Part shown: positions 7,953 through 18,600 of the stretch, in pieces
Position numbering within the stretch: the first letter of the stretch is position 1
Layout of the letters: the number at the start of each line of letters is the position of its first letter
NCBI GenBank assembly: GCA_002305015.1
Contig: DBPW01000014.1
Location: 1-64,000 of the forward strand
Direction: 5' to 3'
DNA: 64,000 bases
Source of the DNA: Bacteroidales bacterium UBA1410
GTDB lineage: Bacteria > Bacteroidota > Bacteroidia > Bacteroidales > Dysgonomonadaceae
The notes under the pieces: generated by a model
The model's database searches: none
Told to the model about the DNA's origin: nothing
The model's input: only the letters and a program-made list of their open reading frames with translations
Translations under genes and position numbers: made by a program

Positions 7953-10103
7953 TTAATTTTCATCCAACAAAAGATGCATAATATCACATGCCGACTTTGA
8001 AACCGGCGTTCCGGGACCAAAAATAGCCGCAACACCTGCTTTATACAGAAAATCGTAATCCTGAGGAGGAATGACTCCACCTGCAACTACAATAATATCG
8101 GGTCGGCCAAGTTTTTTCAATTCTTCTATTACCTGAGGAATTAACGTTTTATGTCCTCCGGCTAACGATGAAACGCCCAAGACGTGAACATCGTTTTCCA
8201 CTGCCTGCCGTGCAGCCTCTTCCGGAGTTTGAAACAACGGTCCCATATCAACATCAAATCCACAATCGGCATAGCCGGTTGCTACCACCTTAGCACCACG
8301 ATCATGGCCGTCCTGCCCCATTTTTGCTATCATGATTCTTGGCCTGCGACCTTCTTTTTTCGCAAACTTATCGGTGAGCGCACGTGCCCTCTCAAGCCAT
8401 GCATCTCCTTTTGCTTCTGATGAGTACACTCCGGAAATTGTTCTTATTACTGCGTTATAACGACCTACAACTTTTTCACAAGCATACGATATTTCGCCCA
8501 ATGTAGCGCGAACACGTGCTGCTTCAATCGATAATTCCAATAAATTACCTTCTTTGGTTTCCACACATTTGGTGATGGCATCCAATGCTTTCTTTACTGC
8601 TTCATTATCACGCGTAGCTCTCAGATGATTCAATCTTTCGATCTGCTGCTTACGCACTTCGGTATTATCCACCTCCAAAATGTCGATAGGTTCTTCCTGT
8701 TCGAGACAATATACATTGACACCAATAATTTTTTGAATACCCGAATCGATCCGCGCCTGCATCCGTGCAGCCGCTTCCTCTATGCGCATTTTGGGAATAC
8801 CCGTTTCGATAGCTTTAGCCATACCTCCAAGCTTTTCGATCTCTTGAATAAGATCCCATGCTCTATGCGCCAATTCATCGGTAAGTACTTCCACATAATA
8901 AGACCCTGCCCATGGATCAATTTCTTTTGTAATATAGGTTTCGTCCTGAAGATATATTTGCGTATTACGTGCAATACGAGCCGAAAAATCTGTCGGCAAT
9001 GCAATTGCTTCATCCAATGCATTAGTATGAAGCGACTGGGTATGACCTAATGCGGCAGCCATTGCCTCGATGCAGGTGCGTCCTACATTATTGTATGGAT
9101 CTTGCGCCGTAAGCGACCAACCGGATGTCTGACAGTGGGTTCTCAATGCCATAGATTTAGGATTCTTTGCTCCAAAACTTTTTACAATCTTAGCCCACAG
9201 CATACGTGCGGCACGCATTTTGGCGATTTCCATAAAATGATTCATCCCTATTCCCCAAAAAAAGGAAAGGCGTGGTGCAAATGCATCGATATCGATTCCT
9301 GCATTGATACCCGTACGCAAATATTCCATGCCGTCAGCCAGCGTATAAGCCAACTCGATATCGGCTGTTGCTCCTGCCTCCTGCATGTGATAACCCGATA
9401 TCGATATGGAATTGAATTTCGGCATATTTTTGGAAGTATATGCAAAAATATCGGCAATAATCCGCATCGAAAAATCGGGGGGATAAATATACGTGTTGCG
9501 CACCATAAATTCTTTCAAAATATCGTTCTGAATGGTTCCGCTCAACTCCTCAAGTTTAGCACCCTGTTCTTGTGCTGCAACAATATAAAAAGCAAGTATC
9601 GGAAGGACAGCACCATTCATTGTCATTGAAACAGACATTTTGTTTAAAGGGATGCCCTCAAACAATATCTTCATATCCTCTACCGAGCAAATGGACACAC
9701 CTGCTTTGCCTACATCTCCTACTACACGTTCGTTATCGGCATCGTAACCACGATGGGTAGGCAAATCAAAGGCTACCGACAGTCCTTTTTGACCGGCTGC
9801 CAAATTGCGACGATAAAAAGCATTCGACTCCTCTGCCGTAGAAAAGCCTGCATATTGACGAATTGTCCATGGACGCATCACATACATCGTAGAATACGGA
9901 CCACGAAGAAAGGGAGGGATCCCAGCAGCATAATTTAAATGCTCCATTTCCTCAAGATCTTCTTTTGTGTATACAGGTTTTACCGGAATTTGTTCCGGGG
10001 TGAGCCAATCGGCTTTAATCGCATTTTCCTCGGTCCACTTAGCTACATCAATAGTTGTGAACCCTGTCGACTTAATGTCGATGTTTTTAAAATTCGGTTT
10101 CAT
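7953..10103 (-). CDS. mutB: methylmalonyl-CoA mutase, large (catalytic) subunit
   Basis: The enzyme interconverts succinyl-CoA and (R)-methylmalonyl-CoA with adenosylcobalamin, a step of propionate formation in Bacteroidales. The 716-aa protein has the TIM-barrel domain (PGIPPFLRGPYSTMYVMRPW region, then QTSGWSLTAQDPYNN) and a C-terminal cobalamin-binding domain. The base-off ligand motif D-x-H-x-x-G is intact in GQDGHDRGAKVVATGY. Unusually, two unrelated membrane-protein genes and a 112-nt gap separate it from its partner mutA. I saw no cobalamin riboswitch before it. Confidence 0.95.
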   Translation of the reverse strand: MKPNFKNIDIKSTGFTTIDVAKWTEENAIKADWLTPEQIPVKPVYTKEDLEEMEHLNYAAGIPPFLRGPYSTMYVMRPWTIRQYAGFSTAEESNAFYRRNLAAGQKGLSVAFDLPTHRGYDADNERVVGDVGKAGVSICSVEDMKILFEGIPLNKMSVSMTMNGAVLPILAFYIVAAQEQGAKLEELSGTIQNDILKEFMVRNTYIYPPDFSMRIIADIFAYTSKNMPKFNSISISGYHMQEAGATADIELAYTLADGMEYLRTGINAGIDIDAFAPRLSFFWGIGMNHFMEIAKMRAARMLWAKIVKSFGAKNPKSMALRTHCQTSGWSLTAQDPYNNVGRTCIEAMAAALGHTQSLHTNALDEAIALPTDFSARIARNTQIYLQDETYITKEIDPWAGSYYVEVLTDELAHRAWDLIQEIEKLGGMAKAIETGIPKMRIEEAAARMQARIDSGIQKIIGVNVYCLEQEEPIDILEVDNTEVRKQQIERLNHLRATRDNEAVKKALDAITKCVETKEGNLLELSIEAARVRATLGEISYACEKVVGRYNAVIRTISGVYSSEAKGDAWLERARALTDKFAKKEGRRPRIMIAKMGQDGHDRGAKVVATGYADCGFDVDMGPLFQTPEEAARQAVENDVHVLGVSSLAGGHKTLIPQVIEELKKLGRPDIIVVAGGVIPPQDYDFLYKAGVAAIFGPGTPVSKSACDIMHLLLDEN

Positions 10104-10215
10104 AAATTTTTATCCTATCTTCCTCTTAAAAAAGAGTCTTCTGTTTATTATTCAATTATTTTATAATTTATTTTACTCCATTCGGTAACTCCTATTTGTT
10201 GAAGTTCCAAACATT

Positions 10216-10830
10216 TCAAACAATCGGAAACAAAACGAACACCGATACATCCCAAAGTGCATGAGAAATAATCAGCGTTACCAAATTTTTATTATACTTA
10301 TAAAGCAATCCCCAAAATGCGCCACAAACCAGAGCAGACATAATGAGCATAAAATTAAATGACCAAATATGCACTAGAGCATAAACCAATGCAGTAACAA
10401 TCAAAGCTGTCCATCCTCCGTATTTCGGTTCCAGCATACGTTGTACATAGCCACGCCAGAAGATCTCTTCGGCCGGTCCGATCAAAAAAATGAGCAAAAG
10501 GCCAAGATACCATTCGTTTTCCCCTTCTTTCATCAGATAGATTCTCGACACTTGATCTTGTGCAAAATCGAAAAGCAGCTTAGCAAAAATGTCACCGAGA
10601 TAAAATACTCCGTACAATATCGCTGCCGAACCCATACCAATAAGAACATCTTTTCTTGTGAAGGAAAAATGTTTTTTTAAATCCTTCCCGAAAAAAGCAC
10701 TCATCAAAATCAGCGTAACTCCTGCAACACCCATGGTTATCCAAAAGTTTACATACCCTTTCGTCCACGGAGAAAACATTACAAACCAAAAGGTAGCAGC
10801 AATGATAATAGCAAAAATTACTTTTTTCAT
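10216..10830 (-). CDS. CPBP-family intramembrane metalloprotease (CAAX protease-like)
   Basis: This 204-aa polytopic protein belongs to the CPBP/ABI family. It has about six hydrophobic segments and the three conserved motifs: EEIFWRGYVQR (the EExxxR motif), a His-containing helix LVHIWSFN, and a terminal SHALWDVSVF. Family members are glutamic/metal-type intramembrane proteases or immunity proteins; the substrate here is unknown. It begins 2 nt after the MenA-type gene, so the two are almost certainly translated from one message inside the mutA-mutB interval. Confidence 0.85.
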   Translation of the reverse strand: MKKVIFAIIIAATFWFVMFSPWTKGYVNFWITMGVAGVTLILMSAFFGKDLKKHFSFTRKDVLIGMGSAAILYGVFYLGDIFAKLLFDFAQDQVSRIYLMKEGENEWYLGLLLIFLIGPAEEIFWRGYVQRMLEPKYGGWTALIVTALVYALVHIWSFNFMLIMSALVCGAFWGLLYKYNKNLVTLIISHALWDVSVFVLFPIV

Positions 10831-10832
10831 AA

Positions 10833-11735
10833 TCAGGCAGCCAAAAAATTCGCTACTGCAAACAGTAAACTAAAAATTAAAACTAATTGAGCCGAATCAG
10901 CATCCAAATTTTTGATCAACTCAGGATTCTCAACCTCGGCTTTTTTCATTTGTTTTAAATTTTTCAATTCAATAGGCAAAGAAAGAAAAACGATCAACGT
11001 TAAAGGACTTATCATACCAAAAACAACCATTAATATTACACTAACGTAAGCCCCTACGGCCAGGATAAGATATTGGACTTTTGCCTTCTCCATTCCTAGT
11101 ACCATTGCTTGTGTTCTGATATGAGCTCTACTATCGTCACGAATATCACGCATATTATTGGCATGCAGAATGTTGACCACCAAAAATGCGATCGGAATAT
11201 TCAGCAAAACCACATTCCACATCAACTGATTTGTCATGACAAAAGCGGTACCTAAACCAATCAGCGGTCCGTAAATAATAAAAATCACTAAATCGCCAAA
11301 GGCTGCAAACTTCAATTTATAATAAAAAAAAGTAGCAAGCACGCCAATGCCACCTATCCAAAGCAAATCGGGTCCGGTATGAATAAAAAGAAACCATCCC
11401 AATAAAATGCCAATTGCGAGCATAACGACACCATAATTCAAGATGGTTTTGGGGAAGAAAATCCCGTCTACCAACATTCGACTTGATCCGAAAGACTCTT
11501 TTCGATCAACACCATATTTAAAATCGAAATAATCGCCAATCAGATTCCCACTCGCCTGAAAAATGCCGGCACCTATGAACGCTAACACTCCATAAAACCA
11601 ATTAATATCACTTGCTATTTCATTTTTCAAAAAATACACATAAGAAATAGTTACCAATGCCGGCATAGTTGAAGCCGGAAATGACCATGGTCGGGTAGCG
11701 ATAATCCAAGCAGTTATTTTTCTTTCTTTGCTCAT
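10833..11735 (-). CDS. menA: UbiA-family prenyltransferase, MenA-type
   Basis: The likely reaction is polyprenylation and decarboxylation of 1,4-dihydroxy-2-naphthoate in menaquinone synthesis at the inner membrane. The 300-aa chain has a polytopic UbiA fold. The first Asp-rich motif is in NLIGDYFDFKYGVD and the second in NNMRDIRDDSRAHIRT. The N-terminus TAWIIATRPWSFPAS is typical of MenA. No other men genes are in the window, so MenA rather than another UbiA activity is inferred from sequence style. It starts 3 nt after the mutA stop. Confidence 0.82.
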   Translation of the reverse strand: MSKERKITAWIIATRPWSFPASTMPALVTISYVYFLKNEIASDINWFYGVLAFIGAGIFQASGNLIGDYFDFKYGVDRKESFGSSRMLVDGIFFPKTILNYGVVMLAIGILLGWFLFIHTGPDLLWIGGIGVLATFFYYKLKFAAFGDLVIFIIYGPLIGLGTAFVMTNQLMWNVVLLNIPIAFLVVNILHANNMRDIRDDSRAHIRTQAMVLGMEKAKVQYLILAVGAYVSVILMVVFGMISPLTLIVFLSLPIELKNLKQMKKAEVENPELIKNLDADSAQLVLIFSLLFAVANFLAA

Positions 11736-11738
11736 GCT

Positions 11739-13637
11739 CTATGCAATTCCCAATAACGAATTGAATGTCTTTAATGTTTCCAATACGTTACTGCGGATAT
11801 GGATAAAATGCTCGATACCTTTCGCTTTCAAGTCTTCCATACATTCGGGAGCACCTGCAACCACAAAAATTTCTTTCCCACTTTTTATTTGATCAAAAGC
11901 CAACGGTGCAAGTGTCGCATATTCATCGTCACTAGAACAAAGAACAATAACATCGGCATCCTTTTCGCGAGCGGCCTTAATTCCTTCTTCAACCGTATCG
12001 AAACCAAGATTATCGATAATTTCATAACCCGCACAGGCAAAGAAATTACCTGAAAATTGCGAACGAGCAAGACGCATAGCCAAATTGCCGATTGTCAACA
12101 TAAATACTTTCGGCCGTTTCCCGCTCTTTTCAGTTGCCAAACGCAATTCATTGAACGGTTCAGCAAGACGACTTTTATTTAGTTTTTTAAGAGGAGCCAT
12201 TTCAACTTTGGTGTCGATGCTTTCATCTAAAAGGTTCACTTGAAGTTTATCAAGCATCGTCTCATTGAAATTAGGATACTGATTGGTACCTACCAATATC
12301 TCCTTTCTGTTAGAGAGCGCCTTGAAGCGAGCTTCAGCCGATGTATTCACCGCATCTTGAATAGTACCCGCCTTCAACGCTTCATAAAAACCTTTTTCAT
12401 CCGTTTCAAGGAAAAGTTTCCAAGCTTGCTCAGCCAAAGCACCTGTAAGATTTTCGATGTAGTATGAACCGGCTGAAGGATCGGTTATTTTGTCAAAATG
12501 CGATTCTTCTTTCAACAGCAATTGCTGATTTACAGCGATGCGGTTGCCAAATTCAGTGGGAGCTTCAAATGTTTCATCAAATGGACGAACGGTAAGTGAG
12601 TCCACCGTACCTATAATCGCGGACATAGCCTCGGTCTGCGTACGCAGCATGTTTACATAAGGATCATACAACGTTTGATTAAACTTCGAAGTAATAGCAT
12701 GAATATACATCTTCGCAGCACACCGACAGGTACCATCTTCTGCTTTATTGGAACAATCATGCGTACACGATGGACGGTATGCAGTTACTATTTCTGCCCA
12801 TAACCATCTGGCAGTACGAAATTTGGCAATTTCCATGAAATAATTGGATCCCACACCAAAATCGAACTTAATTTTTTTTGCAGCCACATCGGGTTTAATG
12901 CCCCTTTCGATGAGCTTGTTCAAGATCTCGTTTCCTTGAGAAAGGCTGAAACCAAGTTCCTGATATAGGTAAGCGCCGGCATCAGTAAATAGATTACCAC
13001 CAACTGAAATAGCTCGATATCGCGGTAATGAAGCCGTAATCTTCACCATCTCTACGATCTTGTCTTCCCAATCGGGATTATCGCTCCCCTCTTGAAGAAT
13101 GACAGAAAAAGGATTATATTCAATTGAACCCAAACAGGCCATCGGGTCTAAATTCAAACCCTGTATATAATCTGCAACAATCTGCGCCAATTCAACTGCA
13201 TTGCCTTTATCCGTTGCAAAGTTCAACTCTACCTTGTCAGGCGCAATACCTTTTAACAGATCAACAATATTGTTCGGCGTTATATTTTCCCTGTGTATGT
13301 GAAATCCTAAAGAATTCACCCCTCTATTCAGCAAAGACATTGCTTCCTCGTTGGCAGCACGAAAATCATCCACCTCTATTTCTCGCCGAACATACCATAC
13401 ATTTTCCTTTTTTGTGCCTCGCACATACGGAAACTGTCCGGGCAGATTATCCGTCCATTTCAAATCTTCGATGTCTTCAGCACGATAAAAAGGATTTACA
13501 TTAAAACCTTCATTTGTTCTCCATACCATTTTTTTCTGAAAATCAGCGCCTTTCAGATCGGCGATGATTTTCTCCATCCATTCTTCGGTGGAAACGGGTG
13601 GAAAATCAGTAAAAAGTTTCTCTCTTTGTTTACTCAT
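11739..13637 (-). CDS. mutA: methylmalonyl-CoA mutase, small subunit
   Basis: This 632-aa protein is the non-catalytic partner of MutB. It has the same barrel and Rossmann layout, but the C-terminal domain lacks the cobalamin ligand: the D-x-H-x-x-G position reads TIGNLAMRLARS. That loss is normal for MutA. A Cys cluster, SCTHDCSNKAEDGTCRCAA, sits in the middle of the barrel domain. The gene opens the transcript that then carries menA and the CPBP gene before mutB. The ATG at 13637 is followed by the family-like EKLFTDFPPVSTEEW. Confidence 0.93.
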   Translation of the reverse strand: MSKQREKLFTDFPPVSTEEWMEKIIADLKGADFQKKMVWRTNEGFNVNPFYRAEDIEDLKWTDNLPGQFPYVRGTKKENVWYVRREIEVDDFRAANEEAMSLLNRGVNSLGFHIHRENITPNNIVDLLKGIAPDKVELNFATDKGNAVELAQIVADYIQGLNLDPMACLGSIEYNPFSVILQEGSDNPDWEDKIVEMVKITASLPRYRAISVGGNLFTDAGAYLYQELGFSLSQGNEILNKLIERGIKPDVAAKKIKFDFGVGSNYFMEIAKFRTARWLWAEIVTAYRPSCTHDCSNKAEDGTCRCAAKMYIHAITSKFNQTLYDPYVNMLRTQTEAMSAIIGTVDSLTVRPFDETFEAPTEFGNRIAVNQQLLLKEESHFDKITDPSAGSYYIENLTGALAEQAWKLFLETDEKGFYEALKAGTIQDAVNTSAEARFKALSNRKEILVGTNQYPNFNETMLDKLQVNLLDESIDTKVEMAPLKKLNKSRLAEPFNELRLATEKSGKRPKVFMLTIGNLAMRLARSQFSGNFFACAGYEIIDNLGFDTVEEGIKAAREKDADVIVLCSSDDEYATLAPLAFDQIKSGKEIFVVAGAPECMEDLKAKGIEHFIHIRSNVLETLKTFNSLLGIA

Positions 13638-13747
13638 AATAATTTATCATTATTTATTATTTTGGAATTCCGAAATCAATCAGTTCACGTTCAAAAAAGG
13701 AAAGAAAAAATTCATTACCTCCTCAAATTCAGTCTAAAATGACTTGA

Positions 13748-13755
13748 CAAAATTA
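13748..13755 (-). promoter_or_regulatory. -7 element upstream of mutA
   Basis: TAATTTTG on the minus strand fits TAnnTTTG. It would give a leader of about 100 nt before mutA. No convincing -33 TTG is present. I looked for a cobalamin riboswitch in the leader and saw none. Confidence 0.35.
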
Positions 13756-13905
13756 CGATAAATTGTTTAGTTAAAAAAACGTTTCTCTTCCAAGAAAACT
13801 GCGTCTGAGGTCGTATCCCATAAGTCGGGCATTTTTTCTCTTCTTTAAATGCATTTATATTGGTGAAAAATTTTATTCTTAACTGTCCTATAAACCTATT
13901 TCAAA

Positions 13906-14682
13906 CTAGTCATACGGCTGAAAATCTTTCAGTTCGATGAACAAATCGGCAATGCGCGAGACCACTTCCTCAGCATATTTTTTCCCCTTCTCTGCCGTAG
14001 ACTTTTTGGGATTTCCAATCCCGGTATCTTCCGTAACTTCCGACCAATTTCGAGGCATCCAGCCTGTTTTCTTATTTAATGATTCAATTTTCATGGGCTT
14101 TGTATTCCCATTTCCCGCTTCTTCCATTTTTACCAGATGAGGAAAATAATGAAGCATAACCGATGTTTCCTGTTCTCCGGCATGTTCATCGGGGATTTCT
14201 TCAAAAAAATCATCTTTCGGAACAATATCATACCAATCCACAAGCACAATGACAAAATCAGGATAAATACGTGCCATATCGCGAATCAACGCTTTAAACG
14301 AATTTCCTCCGTGTCCGTTTATAATAACCAACTTACGAAAGTTTTGCAAATGCAATGCATCTACAATATCCAACAAAATTGCTTTTTGGGTTTCGTAACG
14401 AGCATGAACACAAAAGGGCAAATTCCATTGTCCGGGATTCTGAGAACCCAAATATATCGGTGGCAAAACCATACAATTAACGGCCGCCTTTTCAAAAGCT
14501 GCATTTGCACTATCGAGAGCTATTTGGTGAGAAAGGTAGCAGTCGGTAAGATAGGGTAAATGATAATTGTGTGGCTCAATGGACCCCCAAGGTAAAACAA
14601 CCACATCATAGTCGTGTTTTCTCACTTCACTCCACGTAATTTGTGAAGCATCTAAAAAACCATTACTCAATTTTCCGTTCAT
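13906..14682 (-). CDS. creatininase-family amidohydrolase
   Basis: The 258-aa protein carries the metal-site pattern of the creatininase fold: VLPWGSIEPHNYHLPYLTD (Glu and His ligands with the Asp further on), the glycine-rich IINGHGGNSF with its His, and DEHAGEQETS late in the chain. Family members hydrolyse cyclic amides or small formamide and amide substrates, including creatinine and formylamino-pyrimidine intermediates; the substrate is not readable here. It follows the LuxR-type regulator by 15 nt, which follows carB by 38 nt, suggesting transcription with the carAB genes. Confidence 0.85.
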   Translation of the reverse strand: MNGKLSNGFLDASQITWSEVRKHDYDVVVLPWGSIEPHNYHLPYLTDCYLSHQIALDSANAAFEKAAVNCMVLPPIYLGSQNPGQWNLPFCVHARYETQKAILLDIVDALHLQNFRKLVIINGHGGNSFKALIRDMARIYPDFVIVLVDWYDIVPKDDFFEEIPDEHAGEQETSVMLHYFPHLVKMEEAGNGNTKPMKIESLNKKTGWMPRNWSEVTEDTGIGNPKKSTAEKGKKYAEEVVSRIADLFIELKDFQPYD

Positions 14683-14697
14683 TATGCTTATTTTAAA

Positions 14698-15594
14698 TTA
14701 TTGTTTCTTATTTTGACCGCTCAAAAAATCCGAGGAAAGTAAACCGTTTGAAATACAATAAAAAGTTAAACCTGAAACTGTTCTGATTCCTGTTTTGGAT
14801 ATAATATTTTTTCGGTGTGTAAGTACCGTATTTAAACTAATGTTCAATTTATCGGCGATTTCTTTATTGATATAACCCCGCACAATGAGTTTCAGTATTT
14901 CGATTTCCCGTCTAGTGAGTATAGATGTATTTCTTTTTTCTTGTTTTTTTTCATGGGTAATCACTTGTTGCAAATCATAAATACCTAGACGATCCATTTT
15001 TTTGATCTTTGGCTTTAATATCTTATTTTTTAATCTATTGTGAATAACAAGATCATTTTCGAGCGTATCGATCCAAAAGATAACGGCATAACATAAATTC
15101 TGATTGCACCAGTCGGAAATATGTCTGATGAGAATATTTTTCAAATCATTCAACAATTCATGTGGATAGTCTTCCAAATAGGTAAGTCCCTTTTCTACAT
15201 GTTCCTTAAATTGGGATTTAAACTGAAAAAACAGGCTGCGAATCATATTCAACTCCTCGGTTTCCGATCCGCTAAGAGCCATAAAAGCATTTAAATGTTT
15301 TTCTAGATTTGGTATGGCATTCTGTAGGTAATAGTTTATGGTTTGTATAAAATAATTGACGACAGGCTCAATTTCAAACGACATCAATTTGTTTTTCGGC
15401 AAATAAGTTTCGTCTATATACACATTAAAAACAGTGACTATCAAATCGGAACTCAGCCCATTTTGCAAACAAATTTCGTCAATGGTTCTGTTCCCAACTC
15501 CCAAAAAAATGCCAAACCGATTTGCAATAGGGATCAATTCGCAATGTTGCTCAAGAACATCAGCCAACACCGAATCTCTTGCGATAGCCGTCAT
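14698..15594 (-). CDS. LuxR-type regulator with degenerate RIC/hemerythrin-like sensor
   Basis: The 298-aa protein has a GerE/LuxR helix-turn-helix at about 220-290 (LTRREIEILKLIVRGYINKEIADKL, given here in part, then NTVLTHRKNI). The first 65 residues resemble the ScdA_N domain of iron-centre repair proteins (RFGIFLGVGNRTIDEIC). The next 140 residues resemble their four-helix hemerythrin domain, but di-iron ligand positions look altered: the usual E-x-x-LFP positions read HVEKGLTYL and HNRLKNKIL. It probably senses something other than a di-iron site, or uses the fold for protein contacts. The order carA-carB-regulator-creatininase suggests one transcript. The signal is unknown. Confidence 0.78.
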   Translation of the reverse strand: MTAIARDSVLADVLEQHCELIPIANRFGIFLGVGNRTIDEICLQNGLSSDLIVTVFNVYIDETYLPKNKLMSFEIEPVVNYFIQTINYYLQNAIPNLEKHLNAFMALSGSETEELNMIRSLFFQFKSQFKEHVEKGLTYLEDYPHELLNDLKNILIRHISDWCNQNLCYAVIFWIDTLENDLVIHNRLKNKILKPKIKKMDRLGIYDLQQVITHEKKQEKRNTSILTRREIEILKLIVRGYINKEIADKLNISLNTVLTHRKNIISKTGIRTVSGLTFYCISNGLLSSDFLSGQNKKQ

Positions 15595-15632
15595 AAAATA
15601 AATTTTAGAAAAGGGTTGGGAGAATTTATGCC

Positions 15633-18600
15633 TTACATATATTCATCCCAACGTTTTATTTCGATATCATCAAGATCTAGTTTGCAAAAAGCATGGATAA
15701 AAGCACTCGCCAAACGGGTATTGGTAATGAGAGGAACATTAAAATCTATAGCAGCACGACGAATATAATAGCCGTTTCTTAATTCTCCGGGTGTCAGGTT
15801 TTTTGGAATATTAACGATCAAATCGATCTGTCTGTTTTGAATAAGTTCCACAGCACTCGGACTTTTATTATCACTTGGCCAATAGACCAATGTTGCCGGG
15901 ATGCCATTTTCCTCCAAAAACTTTTGAGAACCGGCAGTGGCATACAAATTGTAGCCCTTTTCATAAAGCAATCTTGCCGACTCGAGCAAATCGGCTTTTG
16001 ATTTGGCAGGACCGGTAGAAAACAATACATTTTTTTTGGGAATCGTGTATCCAACAGACAACATTGCCGTAAGCAACGCTGAATAAAAATCGTCTCCAAG
16101 ACACCCCACTTCACCTGTAGAGGCCATATCCACCCCTAAAACAGGATCAGCTTTTTGAAGGCGCGAAAAAGAAAACTGCGAAGCTTTAATTCCGACATAA
16201 TCCAAATCGAAAGCACTTTTGTTTGGTTTTTCCACATTCAATCCCAACATTATTCTTGTTGCAAGTTCGATAAAATTGATTTTCAGAACTTTCGAAACGA
16301 AAGGGAATGAGCGTGAAGCACGAAGATTACACTCAATGACCATGATATGGTTATCTTTCGCCAAATATTGAATATTGAACGGACCCGATATATTCAACGC
16401 TTTAGCAATTTGACGCGAAATCTTCTTGATTCTTCTTGCCGTTTCTACATACAATCGCTGAGGAGGAAACTGAATAGTAGCATCGCCGGAGTGCACGCCG
16501 GCATATTCCACGTGTTCAGAAATGGCATAAGTGATGATTTCCCCTTTATCGGCAACTGCATCAAATTCAATTTCTTTTGCATTCTGAATAAAAGAACTCA
16601 CCACTACAGGATACTGTTTGGATACATCGGCTGCCAGCTGAAGAAAGTTTTCCAATTCTTCGTCATTTGAACATACATTCATAGCAGCTCCCGATAGCAC
16701 ATAGGATGGGCGAACCAATACAGGATAGCCAACTTCTTTCACAAACTGATGAATATCTTCCAACGAGGTCAATTCGCGCCAACGAGGCTGATCAATTTTA
16801 AGTTCGTCCAACATACTGGAAAACTTATGGCGATCTTCGGCATTATCGATGCTTTTTGCCGGCGTACCTAAAATGTTCACACCTGCTTTATCCAGCCTGA
16901 CAGCCAAATTATTGGGTATTTGTCCGCCCACAGAAATGATTACTCCATACGGATTTTCAAGTTCAACAATATCCATAACCCGTTCAAACGTGAGCTCGTC
17001 AAAATAAAGACGGTCGCACATATCATAATCGGTGGATACTGTTTCAGGATTATAATTAATCATTACCGATCGATAACCTTCCTTACGAACCGTATTCAAC
17101 GCATTCACCGAACACCAATCGAATTCTACCGAAGAACCAATGCGATAAGCACCCGATCCCAATACAATTACGGAACGCCGATCACCCGAATATTGGATAT
17201 CGTTCTCCATTCCATTGTAGGTCAAATACAGGTAATTGGTCTGCGCAGGATATTCGGCAGCCAACGTATCGATTTGCTTCACAACCGGTACGATACCTCG
17301 TTTTTTACGATACCAACGAATAATTTCCTGACTCTCTTCATCCATCTTTTCTTTCCAGATGGCACGAGCAACCTGAAAATCGGAAAAACCCCGTTGTTTT
17401 GCCAATTTTAATAATTCATCGAAAGAAGGATTACTATCTTTTTGGAAATCGATGGTGTCCGGAGATAATTTTTCTAATGCTTCAGCAATCTCGATGATGT
17501 GATACAATTTATAAAGGAACCATTTGTCGATTTTTGTCAAATCGTGAATCTGATCGATGGTATACCCTTTACGGAAAGCTTTGCTGATAACGAAAATACG
17601 CTGATCGGTAGGTTCGCGAAGGGCTTTATCGATATCGTCGATTTTTAGTTCTTTATTTTCAACAAACCCATGCATACCGAGTCCAATCATACGCAATCCT
17701 TTTTGAATAGCTTCCTCAAAGGTACGGCCGATAGCCATAATTTCACCCACCGACTTCATGCTCGATCCAATCTCTTTTGAAACCCCATTGAATTTTCCCA
17801 AATCCCAACGAGGAATTTTTACAACGATGTAATCTAAGGCCGGTTCGAAAAAAGCACTCGTGGATTTGGTAACCGAATTTTTCAAATCAAAAAGTCCGTA
17901 TCCCAAACCCAATTTTGCTGCCACAAAAGCCAGCGGATATCCGGTTGCTTTAGAAGCTAAAGCCGATGACCGACTAAGACGTGCATTGACTTCTATTACC
18001 CGATAATCTTCCGATTCAGGATCAAGAGCAAATTGAACGTTACATTCGCCAATAATACCGATATGCCGGATAATGCGAATAGATAACTCACGCAATTTTT
18101 GAAATTCGGAATTAGTAAGCGTTTGAGAAGGTGCTACGACAATACTTTCACCGGTATGAATACCAAGGGGATCGAAATTCTCCATATTGCAAACCGTGAT
18201 GCAATTATCGTATTTATCGCGTACAACTTCATATTCAATCTCTTTCCACCCCTTCAACGATTTTTCGATGAGCAATTGATTTGAATATGCAAATGTTTTC
18301 TCTGCAAGCGCTTTCAATTCATCGTCGTTGTTGCAAAAGCCGGAACCTAACCCTCCCAATGCATAAGCCGCACGAACAATAATGGGATAGCCAAGCGAAT
18401 GTGCAGCCTTCAAAGCATCATCGACAGTATTTACAGCCATACTTTTGATAGTCTTTACCCCGATTTGATCCAGCTTTTTCACAAAAAGGTCTCGGTCTTC
18501 CGTTTCCATAATAGCCTGAACAGGTGTTCCCAAAACCTTAACATTATACTTATCGAGTATCCCTTTTTCATACAAGGCAACCCCACAATTTAATGCCGTC

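Noticed and set aside
9102..9629. Open frame of 175 codons opposite mutB
   Set aside because: Composition is not protein-like and the opposite strand is a clear mutase gene.
13638..13750. Cobalamin riboswitch ahead of mutA
   Set aside because: I looked for the B12-box-like segment and paired domains in the leader and found neither.
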